Positions 56,474 through 64,000 of a stretch of DNA of 64,000 bases are shown piece after piece (position 1 is the first letter of the stretch; each line of letters starts with the position of its first letter). Both the position numbers and the translations under genes were made by a program. The notes under the pieces are model-generated. The model did not search any database. It saw nothing but the letters and a program-made list of their open reading frames with translations, and was not told where the DNA came from. Source of the DNA: Ornithinimicrobium sp. CNJ-824 (GTDB lineage Bacteria > Actinomycetota > Actinomycetes > Actinomycetales > Dermatophilaceae); the NCBI RefSeq assembly GCF_001942405.1, contig NZ_MKKA01000055.1:62001-126000 (forward strand), read 5' to 3'.

Positions 56474-59400
56474 CCGGCGGGTCCCGACCCGCCACGTCCG
56501 ACCCCACCTCCGTGACGACCCCCGGCGGTCGGGCCCGGGTGGACGACGTCTCCGTCGTCGTCCTCACCCGGACCGACGGCCCGTCCCTGGACGGCCTCCT
56601 CGACGCTCTCGCCGCCCAGTCCCGCCGTCCCGGTCGGGTCGTCGTCGCCGGGGTCGACCCCGACGAGCCGCGGACCCGCGCCGCCTTCGAGCACCCGCTC
56701 GTGCGGGAGCACCGCGTGCCCCTCGTCCTGCGTCCCCCCGCCTCCGCGGGGTCGGAGGACGGCACGGCGACGGACGGGACCGCGACCGACGCCACGACCG
56801 CGAGGCCGGGGCGCCCGCCCCGCTGGCAGGCCGTCGAGGACGCCCGGTCCGTGCTGCCGGTGCATCCGGAGCACTGGCTCTGGCTGCTGACCGACGACAG
56901 CCTGCCCGAGCCGACCGCGCTCGCCGCCCTCGCCGCCGCCGTCCGGCGCAACAGCCGGGTGGGCGTGGTCGGGCCCAAGCTCGTGCGGGCCGACGACCCA
57001 CGGCTGCTCGTGGGCGTCGGTCACCACGTCACCCCGGCCGGTCGCGAGGTCGACCTGCGACGGGCCGCGCTCGTCGACCAGGGCCAGCTGGACCTGCGCC
57101 AGGACGTCCTCGGCGTCCCCCTCGTGGGGTCGCTGGTCCGCAGCGACGCCCTCGAGACGTCCGGCGGGCTCTCGCCCGAGTTCGGCGACGACGGGGTCGA
57201 GGGGCTCGACCTGGGCTGGCGGGCCCACCTGACCGGCCACCGCGTGGTCGTGGCGCCCGACGCGTCGTGCGGACGGGGGACGACGGCCTGGGGGTGCAGG
57301 ACCCGCGGCGCACCCGGGTGCGGCAGCGCCAGCTCGCCCTCGCCCGCGGATCGGCCTGGTCGGCGCCGTGGCGCGCGCTGGGGGTCGTCCTCACCAGTGC
57401 GCTGGCCGCCCTCGTCCTGCTGCTCGTCAAGCGTCCGGCCGAGGCGGCCGACGAGTGGGCCGACGTCCGCGCGGCCCTCGCCCCGCTGCGCGGGTGGCGG
57501 GCCCGGCGGCAGTTCCGTGGGCGACGCACGGTGCGACCGCGGGACCTGCGGGCCCTCTTCCTGCCGGCCACGGCCGGTTGGCGGTCGACCGTCGAGACGC
57601 TCGGGGACGCGCTCGACCCTCGTGCCCGGACCCGCCGTCGGCAGGCGGGGCCGGCGGCCGGCGGTCGTGCGGTGCCCGAGACCGGACCGGTCTCGGACGA
57701 GCTCGCCGAGATCTCCGGCGAGGAGGAACGGCGCCCCTGGGCGAGCTGGCCGTTGGCGCTGGCGGTGCTCGTCACGACGGCGGCGACGGTGTGGGGGTGG
57801 CGCCAGCACCTGGGCGACCTGCGGCCGGGTGGTCCCGGACTAGTGGGGGACGAGCTGGGCCCGGCGGCCACCGGGCCGGCCGGCCTGTGGCGCTCGGCGC
57901 TGGACGGCTGGCGCGGCGGCGGGCTCGGGCACGACCACCCGCCCGAGCCCTGGCTGCTGCCGTGGACCGCGCCCACCCTGCTCGTCGACGCGGTCGCGGG
58001 CCCCGGGGGCGCGCCGAACGCTGCCGGGGTGGCCCTCGGGTGGCTCCTGCTGGCCGCCGCCCCGGTGGCGCTCGTCACGGCATACCTCGCCCTGCGCCGG
58101 GTGACCCACCGGCGGTGGCTGCGCGCCGCGCTCGCGCTGGGCTGGGCGGGAGCCACCCCGCTGGTCTCCGCGACGCAGGACGGACGGGTCGGTCCCGTCG
58201 TGGTGCACCTGGTGGCGCCCCTCCTGGTGGCCGGCTACGTGGTCGCCGCCACCCGAGGCGGCGGGACGCGACGCACGGCCGCGGTCTTCGCGACCGCGCT
58301 GGGCGTCGCCCTGACCGCCCAGTGGGTGCCCCTCGTCCTGGTCCCCGCCACCGTCGCCGGGGTCCTGGTGCTGCTGCTCGGCAGCCGGGGGGCCCGGTGG
58401 CGGGGCGCGGTCCTGGCCGCGCTTCCCTGGGCCCTCCTGCTCCCGTGGCTGCCGGCCCTCCTCACCGACCCCGTACGGCTGCTGGGCGGGGCGGGGGCCA
58501 CCGTGGCCGCACCAGCTCTCCCGGCCGGCGCCCCGGCCTGGCAGACCGCCCTGCTGGTGCCGGGAGCTGCGCTCGACCCGTCGGACCTCTCGGCGGCCCC
58601 GCTGTGGGCCGCCCTGGTGGCCTGGGCGGCGGCGCTCGCGGCGACCCTGCTGCCCGGGAGGTCCGGACGTCGTGCCGGGGTGCTCGTCGTCGGGGCCCTC
58701 CTGGGCCTGCTCCTGGCGCTGCTGGCGCCCCGGGCCGGGCTGGGCGTCCTGCCCGCCGGGCACGCCGAGGCCGGTCTGACGGTCACCGCCTGGAACGGGT
58801 CCATGCTCTCGGTCAGCGGCGCATCGCTGCTGCTCGCGACGGCCCTGTTCGTCGACCGGTCCTGGCGCGCCGAGGGCCCCCGCCGGAGGGAGCCGTGGCG
58901 TGCCGCGGTCCGGCGTCCGCGGGCCGTCGTGGCGGCACTGACCGCCGCGGTGGTGGTGCTGGCCGCGCTCGTCCCCCTGGCGGTCGCGGTCTGGCGTCCG
59001 CCGGCCGACGGGCTCCTCGCCGCCCCACCGGCCCTGCCTCCGGTCGCCGCGGCCCAGGCCGACGGCCCGTCCGCCCCCCGGACGCTCGTGCTCACCCCGG
59101 TCGGGGAGAACGAGGTCGTGGTGGACCTCGTGGGACGGGAGATCGAGCCGGCCAGGGTGCTGCGGGACCGGACCACGGAGCTGGCCGTGGGGGTCGGGCC
59201 GGCGGGCCCGGTCGAGGAGGTCGCCCGGACGGTCGTCTCGGAGGGCGGCGACCGGGCGGTCGCCGGACTGCTCGAGCTGGCCGCCGGCTACGTCCTCGTC
59301 GCCGCCGAGGAGGACCACCCGCTGGTGGGACGGGTCGACGCCCTGCCCGGCCTGACGAGGGTGGGCGGGCCCCAGGGGCAGGTGCTGTGGCGGATGAGCG

Positions 59401-59768
59401 ACAACGAGGCCGCCCGGGTGCGGGTCCTGGACGCGGACGGCGGCCTGGTGTCGCGCGTGCCCAGCCAGGGACCGCACGGGGTCGCGGCCGGCCGGGTCGA
59501 GGACCTGCCGGACGGTGCGACGCTCCACGTCGCCGAGGGGACCGGCTGGTCGCAGGTGGCCCGGGTCGCGGTCGACGGGGAGGACGTGGCGGTCGGCGCG
59601 GACGGGGAGGTCGCCCTGCCGGAAGGGACCCACGACCTCGAGGTGCGGCTCGCCCGCCCGTCCCTCCCGTGGCACCTGGTCGCGCTGGTCCTGACGCTGG
59701 TCACCGTCTTCCTGGCCCTTCCGTTCGGACGACCCGAGCCGGACACCACCGAGGAGGAGGAGCCGTGA
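56470..59768 (+). CDS. Large glycosyltransferase with C-terminal multi-pass membrane domain (apparent frameshift)
   Basis: About 1099 residues when repaired. Residues about 15-290 form a GT-2 domain (VSVVVLTRTDGPSLDGLLDAL, WLWLLTDDSLPEPTALAAL, LDLGWRAHLTGHRVVVAP). The frame breaks at about 57267 (one missing base) and continues with a membrane-proximal loop. At least ten hydrophobic segments follow between about residues 420 and 860. The C-terminus is a soluble, Asp/Glu/Gly-rich domain of about 230 residues with a final membrane helix. Streptomyces-type actinobacteria keep such a protein beside whiB and DUF5719. Substrate unknown. Confidence 0.85.
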
Positions 59769-61755
59769 GCCCCGACGAGCAGACTCCGGGCACGGACACC
59801 GGACCGGGCACGGACCCTGTGGGCACGGAACGCTCCGAGGGCGGGGACCCGGGCGAGAGCGGGGACCCCGCACCGGAGGCGTCCGGTGCGACCGTGGCGC
59901 GGCCTCGTCGGGCCCGCTGGTGGCGGGGAGCCGGTGCCGCCCTCGTCCTGGCCGGGCTCGTGGGGGCTGCCGCAGCCGTCGACGGCGGATCCCTCGGCCG
60001 GTCCGTCCCCCCGGCTGCCGGTCCGGGCGACGCGGCCGTGACCGCGGGCCCCTCCGACGTGACCCTGGTGGACTCCGCCGCGCTCGCCTGCCCCGGCGCC
60101 GCCGCCGACGAGGTGCCGGTCCGGGTGGTCGCCGCACGGGCCCCCACGACGCTGCTGACGGACGACGCCGGTCCCGTGCCCGGGCAGGGTGCTGTCGACG
60201 ACGCGGCGACGACGACCGCGGAGACCGCGCCGTCCTCGCCGTCCGAGGGGCCGTCCGAGGGGGATGACGACGACGCGAGCTCGACGCGGTCCCCAGGAGG
60301 GACCGCACGCCTGGTGCTCTCCGGCGACAGCGACGGGAGCCGCCGCCTGCCGGCCGACGAGGCCCTCGGCGTCGACCTCGCCGAGGCCCGCGCGGCCTTC
60401 GTCCTGGGCGAGGGCGGCGCGGCGCCCGGCCTCGTCGGGGCGCAGCTGGGGGTCGGCACAGAGGCCGGGGCGCGCGGGGCCTCCCTGACCCCCTGCGTGC
60501 AGCCGGCGGAGGAGAGCTGGCTCGTGGGCGGGGACGGCCGTGCGGGCGGGACGGAGCGGCTCGTGCTGAGCAACCCCGGCCCGGACCCGGTGACGGTCCA
60601 GGTGCGCGTGTGGGGCAGCGAGGGCGAGGCGACCACCACGGGCGCGGTGGGATCGTCGTGCCGGCCGGCGGACGGGTGGAGCGGCTGCTGGACGCCTGGC
60701 ACCAGGGGTCCCCTCGCCGGTCGTGTCGGTGACGGCCACCGGGGGCCCGGTGTCCGCGCACCTGCACCTGCTCGTCCGGGACGGCACGACCGACCTCGGC
60801 TCCGGCACGGTGGCGCCGGGAGGGACACCAGGGCCGGCCACGGACCTGGTCGTCCCCGCGCCGCCCCCCGCCCCGGAGGCTCGGAGCACCGGGCCGTGCT
60901 GCGGGTGCTGCCTCCCGGCGACGAGGAGGCCGTCGTCGACCTGGTCGCGCTCACCGAGGACGGGGCGGTCCGGCTGCCCGACCTCGTCACGCGGGTCGCG
61001 GCCGGACGCACGGCCGAGATCGACCTCGCCGACCTGCCGCCCGGGACGACCGGTCTGCGCGTCCGGTCGGACGTGCCCGTCGTGGCCGCCGCGGGCGTCG
61101 AGGTCCTGCCTGCCGAGGGTGAGCCCGAGGAGGCGTCGCGGGACGACGCGGAGACGACCGATGCGCCGGAGGACGAGGCGGACGCCACCGCCGCGCCGGC
61201 GGACGAGACCGAGGCGACCGCCCCGTCGACCGACGAGGCGGACGCCACCGCGGCGCCGGCGGACGAGGACGGAGCCACGAGCGACCCGGGCGGGGACGAC
61301 GCCGACTCCACCGCGGTCCCGCCACGCTCCCGCGAGGAGCCCCTGGTCCGCCCCGCCGGGGAGCTGGCGTGGGTTGCTGCCGGCGTGCCCTCGAGCAACC
61401 CGGTCGCATCGCGCTGCCCGACCCGGGCGTCATCCCGGCAGGCACGTCCCGGCTGGTCGTCAGCGCGGTCGACGCGACCACGGCGACCGTGCGGTGGCTG
61501 GATGCGGAGGGTGGGACCACGACCGAGGTCCTCGACCTGGCGAACGACACCGGACTCGGGCTGCCGGTGCCTGCGGACGCGCGTGCCGTCTGGATCACCA
61601 CGACCGACCCGTTGGGGGAGGGCCCCGGAGCCGGCGTGGTGGCCGCCGTGCACGTGACCGGGGCGGACGGGCGTGGCCCCTTCGTGGCCTCGGCCACGCT
61701 GCCCGAGGTGCCCTGGACCCGGACGGTGACCACCGTCCGCCCCGCGGTGCCCTGA
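59765..61755 (+). CDS. DUF5719 family secreted protein (four apparent frameshifts)
   Basis: The GTG at 59765 overlaps the glycosyltransferase stop. It encodes a polar N-terminus, one membrane anchor (about residues 55-75) and an external domain. The chain runs as far as VRVWGSEGEATTTG, then changes frame at about 60648, 60711, 60880 and 61370, each change equal to one lost base. The pieces read VSVTATGGPVSAHLHLLVRD, HRAVLRVLPPGDEEAVVDLV and RLVVSAVDATTATVRWLDAE in sequence. Between them is an Asp/Ala/Glu-rich repeat stretch near 61140-61320. Restored length is about 664. Role unknown; the pairing with the large glycosyltransferase is conserved. Confidence 0.75.
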
Positions 61756-61784
61756 GCCGCAGGACCCGCGGTGCCCTGAGCCGC
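61741..61784. repeat. 20-bp direct repeat over the DUF5719 stop codon
   Basis: CCCGCGGTGCCCTGAGCCGC occurs at 61741-61760 and 61765-61784, period 24. The first copy holds the end and stop of the gene. The second lies in the intergenic gap and touches the convergent gene. Confidence 0.9.
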
Positions 61785-62170
61785 TAGAGGAGGTCCTCCG
61801 GGTCGCGGCCGTACATCCGCGCCAGCTGCTCGGCCATCACCTCCAGCACCAGGGCGGCGAGCTCGGCCTCGTCGTGGGCCCGGTGGGTGACGGGGCGCCG
61901 GTAGACCACCATCCGGGCCGCCAGCGCGCGCTCGGCGGGGAAGAGCCGTCCCAGCGGCACTCCGTCCTCCCAGGGGGCCGGGTCCGAGGGCGGCACGTCC
62001 TCCACCGCCAGCTCCACGCCGAGCTCGTGCCCGAGCCGGTGCTCCAGCGTCTCGGCGGCGTCGAGGACCATCTCGTCGAAGCGGGCGGCCCGGGTCGTCA
62101 TGACGGGGACGCGCGGCCACGCCAGCGGCCCGCGCATCCCCCGGCCGTGCCGGTCCCGACGCCTGGTCAC
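61784..62170 (-). CDS. Metallopeptidase-like protein (Rv3259-type) lacking the HExxH motif
   Basis: A 128-residue protein with TRAARFDEMVLDAAETLEHRLGHEL and VEDVPPSDPAPWEDGVPLGR, the layout of the possible-metallopeptidase family (zincin_1, PF06262). The C-terminal helix where that family has HExxH reads LVLEVMAEQLARMYG, so the catalytic residues are missing and it probably is not a peptidase. The GTG at 62170 is supported by a TAGGGT element. It is divergent from the DUF3499 gene, as in mycobacteria. Confidence 0.75.
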   Translation of the reverse strand: MTRRRDRHGRGMRGPLAWPRVPVMTTRAARFDEMVLDAAETLEHRLGHELGVELAVEDVPPSDPAPWEDGVPLGRLFPAERALAARMVVYRRPVTHRAHDEAELAALVLEVMAEQLARMYGRDPEDLL

Positions 62171-62177
62171 GGTCCCG

Positions 62178-62183
62178 ACCCTA
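62178..62183 (-). promoter_or_regulatory. Leaderless -10 hexamer for the metallopeptidase-like gene
   Basis: On the minus strand this reads TAGGGT and ends seven bases before the GTG at 62170. Confidence 0.6.
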
Positions 62184-62238
62184 GTCCCTGGGCCGGAGGT
62201 CGACGGGGTGCCTCCACGGGAATGTCGGCCGGGGCACC

Positions 62239-62244
62239 TACAGT
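62239..62244 (+). promoter_or_regulatory. Leaderless -10 hexamer for the DUF3499 gene
   Basis: TACAGT ends eight bases before the GTG at 62253. Confidence 0.55.
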
Positions 62245-62252
62245 GGGGTGCT

Positions 62253-62624
62253 GTGACCGTCTCCCGCCAGTGCTCCAAGACAGCGTGCGTCCGCCCGGCG
62301 TCGTCGACGCTGACCTACGTCTACGCCGAGCAGACGGCGGTGCTGGGACCGTTGGCGACCTACGCCGAGCCGCACTCCTACGACCTGTGCGAGGAGCACG
62401 CCGGCCGGCTCACGGTGCCGCGCGGGTGGGACGTCGTGCGGATCGAGCTGCCGGAGGGCGAGCCCCGGCCACCGGTGGACGACCTGGCCGCCCTGGCCGA
62501 CGCGGTCCGGGAGCACCGCGGGTCGGTGGTGCACGTCGACGGGCACGGCGGGGGCGAGGGCACCGGCGCCACTGTCACCGAGATCGCGCGCCGCGGCCAC
62601 CTGCGCATGCTGCGCGACCGCTGA
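62253..62624 (+). CDS. DUF3499 family protein
   Basis: A 123-residue protein of unknown function with the Cys/His pattern of a zinc-binding domain: RQCSKTACVRPA (Cys7, Cys12), then YAEPHSYDLCEEHAGRL (Cys46, His49). The N-terminal 60 residues carry the domain and end with PRGWDVVRI; the rest is a Gly/His-rich tail. The family is conserved next to the ManB gene in actinobacteria (Rv3258c). Confidence 0.85.
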   Translation: MTVSRQCSKTACVRPASSTLTYVYAEQTAVLGPLATYAEPHSYDLCEEHAGRLTVPRGWDVVRIELPEGEPRPPVDDLAALADAVREHRGSVVHVDGHGGGEGTGATVTEIARRGHLRMLRDR

Positions 62625-62656
62625 GCACGGGGTCCGTCCCGCAGGGTCCGCGTCGG

Positions 62657-62662
62657 TACCCT
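62657..62662 (+). promoter_or_regulatory. Leaderless -10 hexamer for manB
   Basis: TACCCT ends eight bases before the GTG at 62671. Confidence 0.55.
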
Positions 62663-62670
62663 TTCCTGCT

Positions 62671-64000
62671 GTGACCTCCGTGAGACTGGCCGACGTCGTC
62701 AAGGCCTACGACGTGCGTGGCCTCGTGCCCGAGCAGCTGGACGTCGAGGTGGTGCGGGCGCTCGGGTCCGCCTTCGCCCAGGTCGTGGTCCTCCCCGAGG
62801 AGGAGGCCGGGGTGGTCGTCGGTCACGACATGCGCGACTCCTCGCCGGAGCTGGCGCGCGCCTTCGCCGCCGGGGTGGCGGTCCACGGCGTCGACGTCAC
62901 GATGATCGGGCTGGCCTCGACCGACCAGCTCTACTACGCCAGCGGGGCGCTGGACCGGGCCGGCGCGATGTTCACGGCCAGCCACAACCCGGCCGCCTAC
63001 AACGGCATCAAGCTGTGCCGGCGGGGCGCCCGGCCGGTGGGGCAGGATTCCGGGCTCGCGGAGGTCCGCGACCTGGCCCAGTGGCTGCTCGACCGCGGCG
63101 GTCTGCACGAGCTGCCCACCCCGGGGAGACCGGGGACCCTGGACGAGACCGACGTGCTCGCCGACTACGCGGCATACCTGCGCTCCCTGGTGCACCTGCG
63201 CGGAGGGCGTCCGCTCACCGTCGTCGTCGACGCCGGCAACGGGATGGCCGGGCACACCGTGCCCGCCGTGCTGGACCATCCGGACGTGCCGGTGCGGGTC
63301 GTGCCGCTGTACTTCGAGCTCGACGGCACCTTCCCCCACCACGAGGCCAACCCGCTCGTGCCGGAGAACCTGCGCGACCTGCAGGCGGCGGTCGTCCGGC
63401 ACGGGGCCGATCTCGGCCTGGCCTTCGACGGCGACGCCGACCGCTGCTTCGTCGTCGACGAGGGCGGCCGCCCGGTGACCCCGAGCGCCATCACCGCCCT
63501 GGTCGCCGCCCGGGAGATCGCCAAGGAGGTCGCCGCGGGCGCCGATCCGTCGTCGGTCGCCGTCGTCCACAACGTCATCTGCTCCCGGGCCGTCCCCGAG
63601 ACCATCGCCGCCCTCGGCGCGCGCCCGGTGCGCACCCGTGTGGGGCACAGCTTCGTCAAGGCGCAGATGGCCGAGCACGAGGCGGTCTTCGGCGGCGAGC
63701 ACTCGGCCCACTACTACTTCCGCGACTTCTGGTACGCCGACACCGGGATGCTGGCGGCGCTGCACGTGCTGGCGGCTCTGGGCGAGCAGGACGGGCCGCT
63801 GTCGGCCCTGGTCGCCGCCTACGACCGGTATGCCGCGTCCGGGGAGATCAACTCGCGCGTGGCCGACGTGGCGGCCGCCGTGGCGCGCGCCCGGGACTGG
63901 GCCGAGGCGCAGGGGGCGGTCGCCGACACCCTCGACGGTCTCGTCATGACGAGGGAGCAGGCGCCCCTGTGGTGGTTCTCCCTGCGGGCCAGCAACACCG
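62671..64000 (+). CDS. manB: Phosphomannomutase/phosphoglucomutase, truncated by the window end
   Basis: This alpha-D-phosphohexomutase interconverts sugar 1- and 6-phosphates, supplying GDP-mannose and wall-glycan precursors. The open frame from the GTG at 62671 reaches base 64000 without a stop (443 residues). The phosphoserine loop is FTASHNPAAYNGIK (Ser104), the metal loop is FDGDADRC, and the sugar-binding loop is GGEHSAHYYF. The start is supported by TACCCT eight bases upstream. Only about 10-25 residues should be missing from the end. Confidence 0.93.
   Translation, partial: MTSVRLADVVKAYDVRGLVPEQLDVEVVRALGSAFAQVVVLPEEEAGVVVGHDMRDSSPELARAFAAGVAVHGVDVTMIGLASTDQLYYASGALDRAGAMFTASHNPAAYNGIKLCRRGARPVGQDSGLAEVRDLAQWLLDRGGLHELPTPGRPGTLDETDVLADYAAYLRSLVHLRGGRPLTVVVDAGNGMAGHTVPAVLDHPDVPVRVVPLYFELDGTFPHHEANPLVPENLRDLQAAVVRHGADLGLAFDGDADRCFVVDEGGRPVTPSAITALVAAREIAKEVAAGADPSSVAVVHNVICSRAVPETIAALGARPVRTRVGHSFVKAQMAEHEAVFGGEHSAHYYFRDFWYADTGMLAALHVLAALGEQDGPLSALVAAYDRYAASGEINSRVADVAAAVARARDWAEAQGAVADTLDGLVMTREQAPLWWFSLRASNT

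Noticed and set aside
57368-61657. A 1429-codon open frame across the large glycosyltransferase and DUF5719
   Set aside because: Only its DUF5719 part is real, and even there the frame changes several times. The glycosyltransferase part is in another frame.

Overview
The window is about 74 percent GC by eye, codes on both strands with many GTG starts and 4-base GTGA/ATGA gene overlaps, and reads as an actinobacterial chromosome. WhiB2, F420-synthesis genes, the AccD5/AccE carboxylase and a PAAR-free, phage-free housekeeping layout point to Actinomycetota, and the gene set fits Micrococcales (Intrasporangiaceae-like). That family placement is an inference. I saw no rRNA, tRNA, CRISPR array, insertion sequence or prophage gene, and no gene-free stretch longer than about 300 bases.

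Layout. 1-6031: folC, a DUF305/DUF3105 pair on the minus strand, DUF4233, uppP, ndk and a sucrase/ferredoxin-like protein. 6090-10625: elongation genes mreB-mreC-mreD-mrdA, translationally coupled. 10638-13646: a persulfide-detoxification operon (CstB-like enzyme, rhodanese, TauE) behind a CsoR/CstR-type operator. 13850-18995: ppc, a PepSY-like lipoprotein, nei and a PIG-L deacetylase. 19135-22183: rpsO-pnp with a long hairpin between them and a strong terminator after. 22212-25805 (minus): an unlisted 53-residue protein, a GntR regulator, a membrane acyltransferase-like protein, AzlD, AzlC and a GNAT acetyltransferase. 25927-31067: paaABCDE for phenylacetyl-CoA epoxidation, then a DadA-like oxidase. 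31178-45034: maf, DUF885, a Tam-like methyltransferase, a MOSC protein, accE-accD5 divergent from birA, an enoyl-CoA hydratase, a two-component system, GtrA, purK-purE, an F420-dependent oxidoreductase and an acyl-CoA dehydrogenase. 45114-64000: a serine hydrolase, a Ser/Thr kinase-LCP operon, a glycosyltransferase, a 3-oxoacid CoA-transferase, a HhH glycosylase, cofE-cofD, whiB2, a roughly 1100-residue glycosyltransferase, DUF5719, a degenerate metallopeptidase, DUF3499 and the start of manB.

How they work together. The right half keeps the order of genes known from the Mycobacterium tuberculosis Rv3257c-Rv3282 segment (manB, DUF3499, metallopeptidase, whiB2, fbiA, fbiB, LCP, fadE25, purE, purK, gtrA, birA, accD5, accE, maf), with local insertions. 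Cell-envelope work dominates: precursor recycling (UppP), elongation (Mre/PBP2), polymer ligation (LCP), glycan assembly (GtrA, glycosyltransferases) and sugar-phosphate supply (ManB). F420 made with CofD/CofE would serve the LLM-class oxidoreductase.

Two global signals matter. First, at least 21 genes carry a TANNNT hexamer ending 6-8 bases before the start codon, the arrangement of leaderless actinobacterial promoters. Second, 14 genes are broken by about 21 single-base shifts, every one of which reads as the loss of one base, mostly beside short G or C runs. Conserved genes such as pnp, mrdA and paaA are affected, so sequence error is far likelier than real gene decay. Frameshifted genes below are given over their full inferred span.
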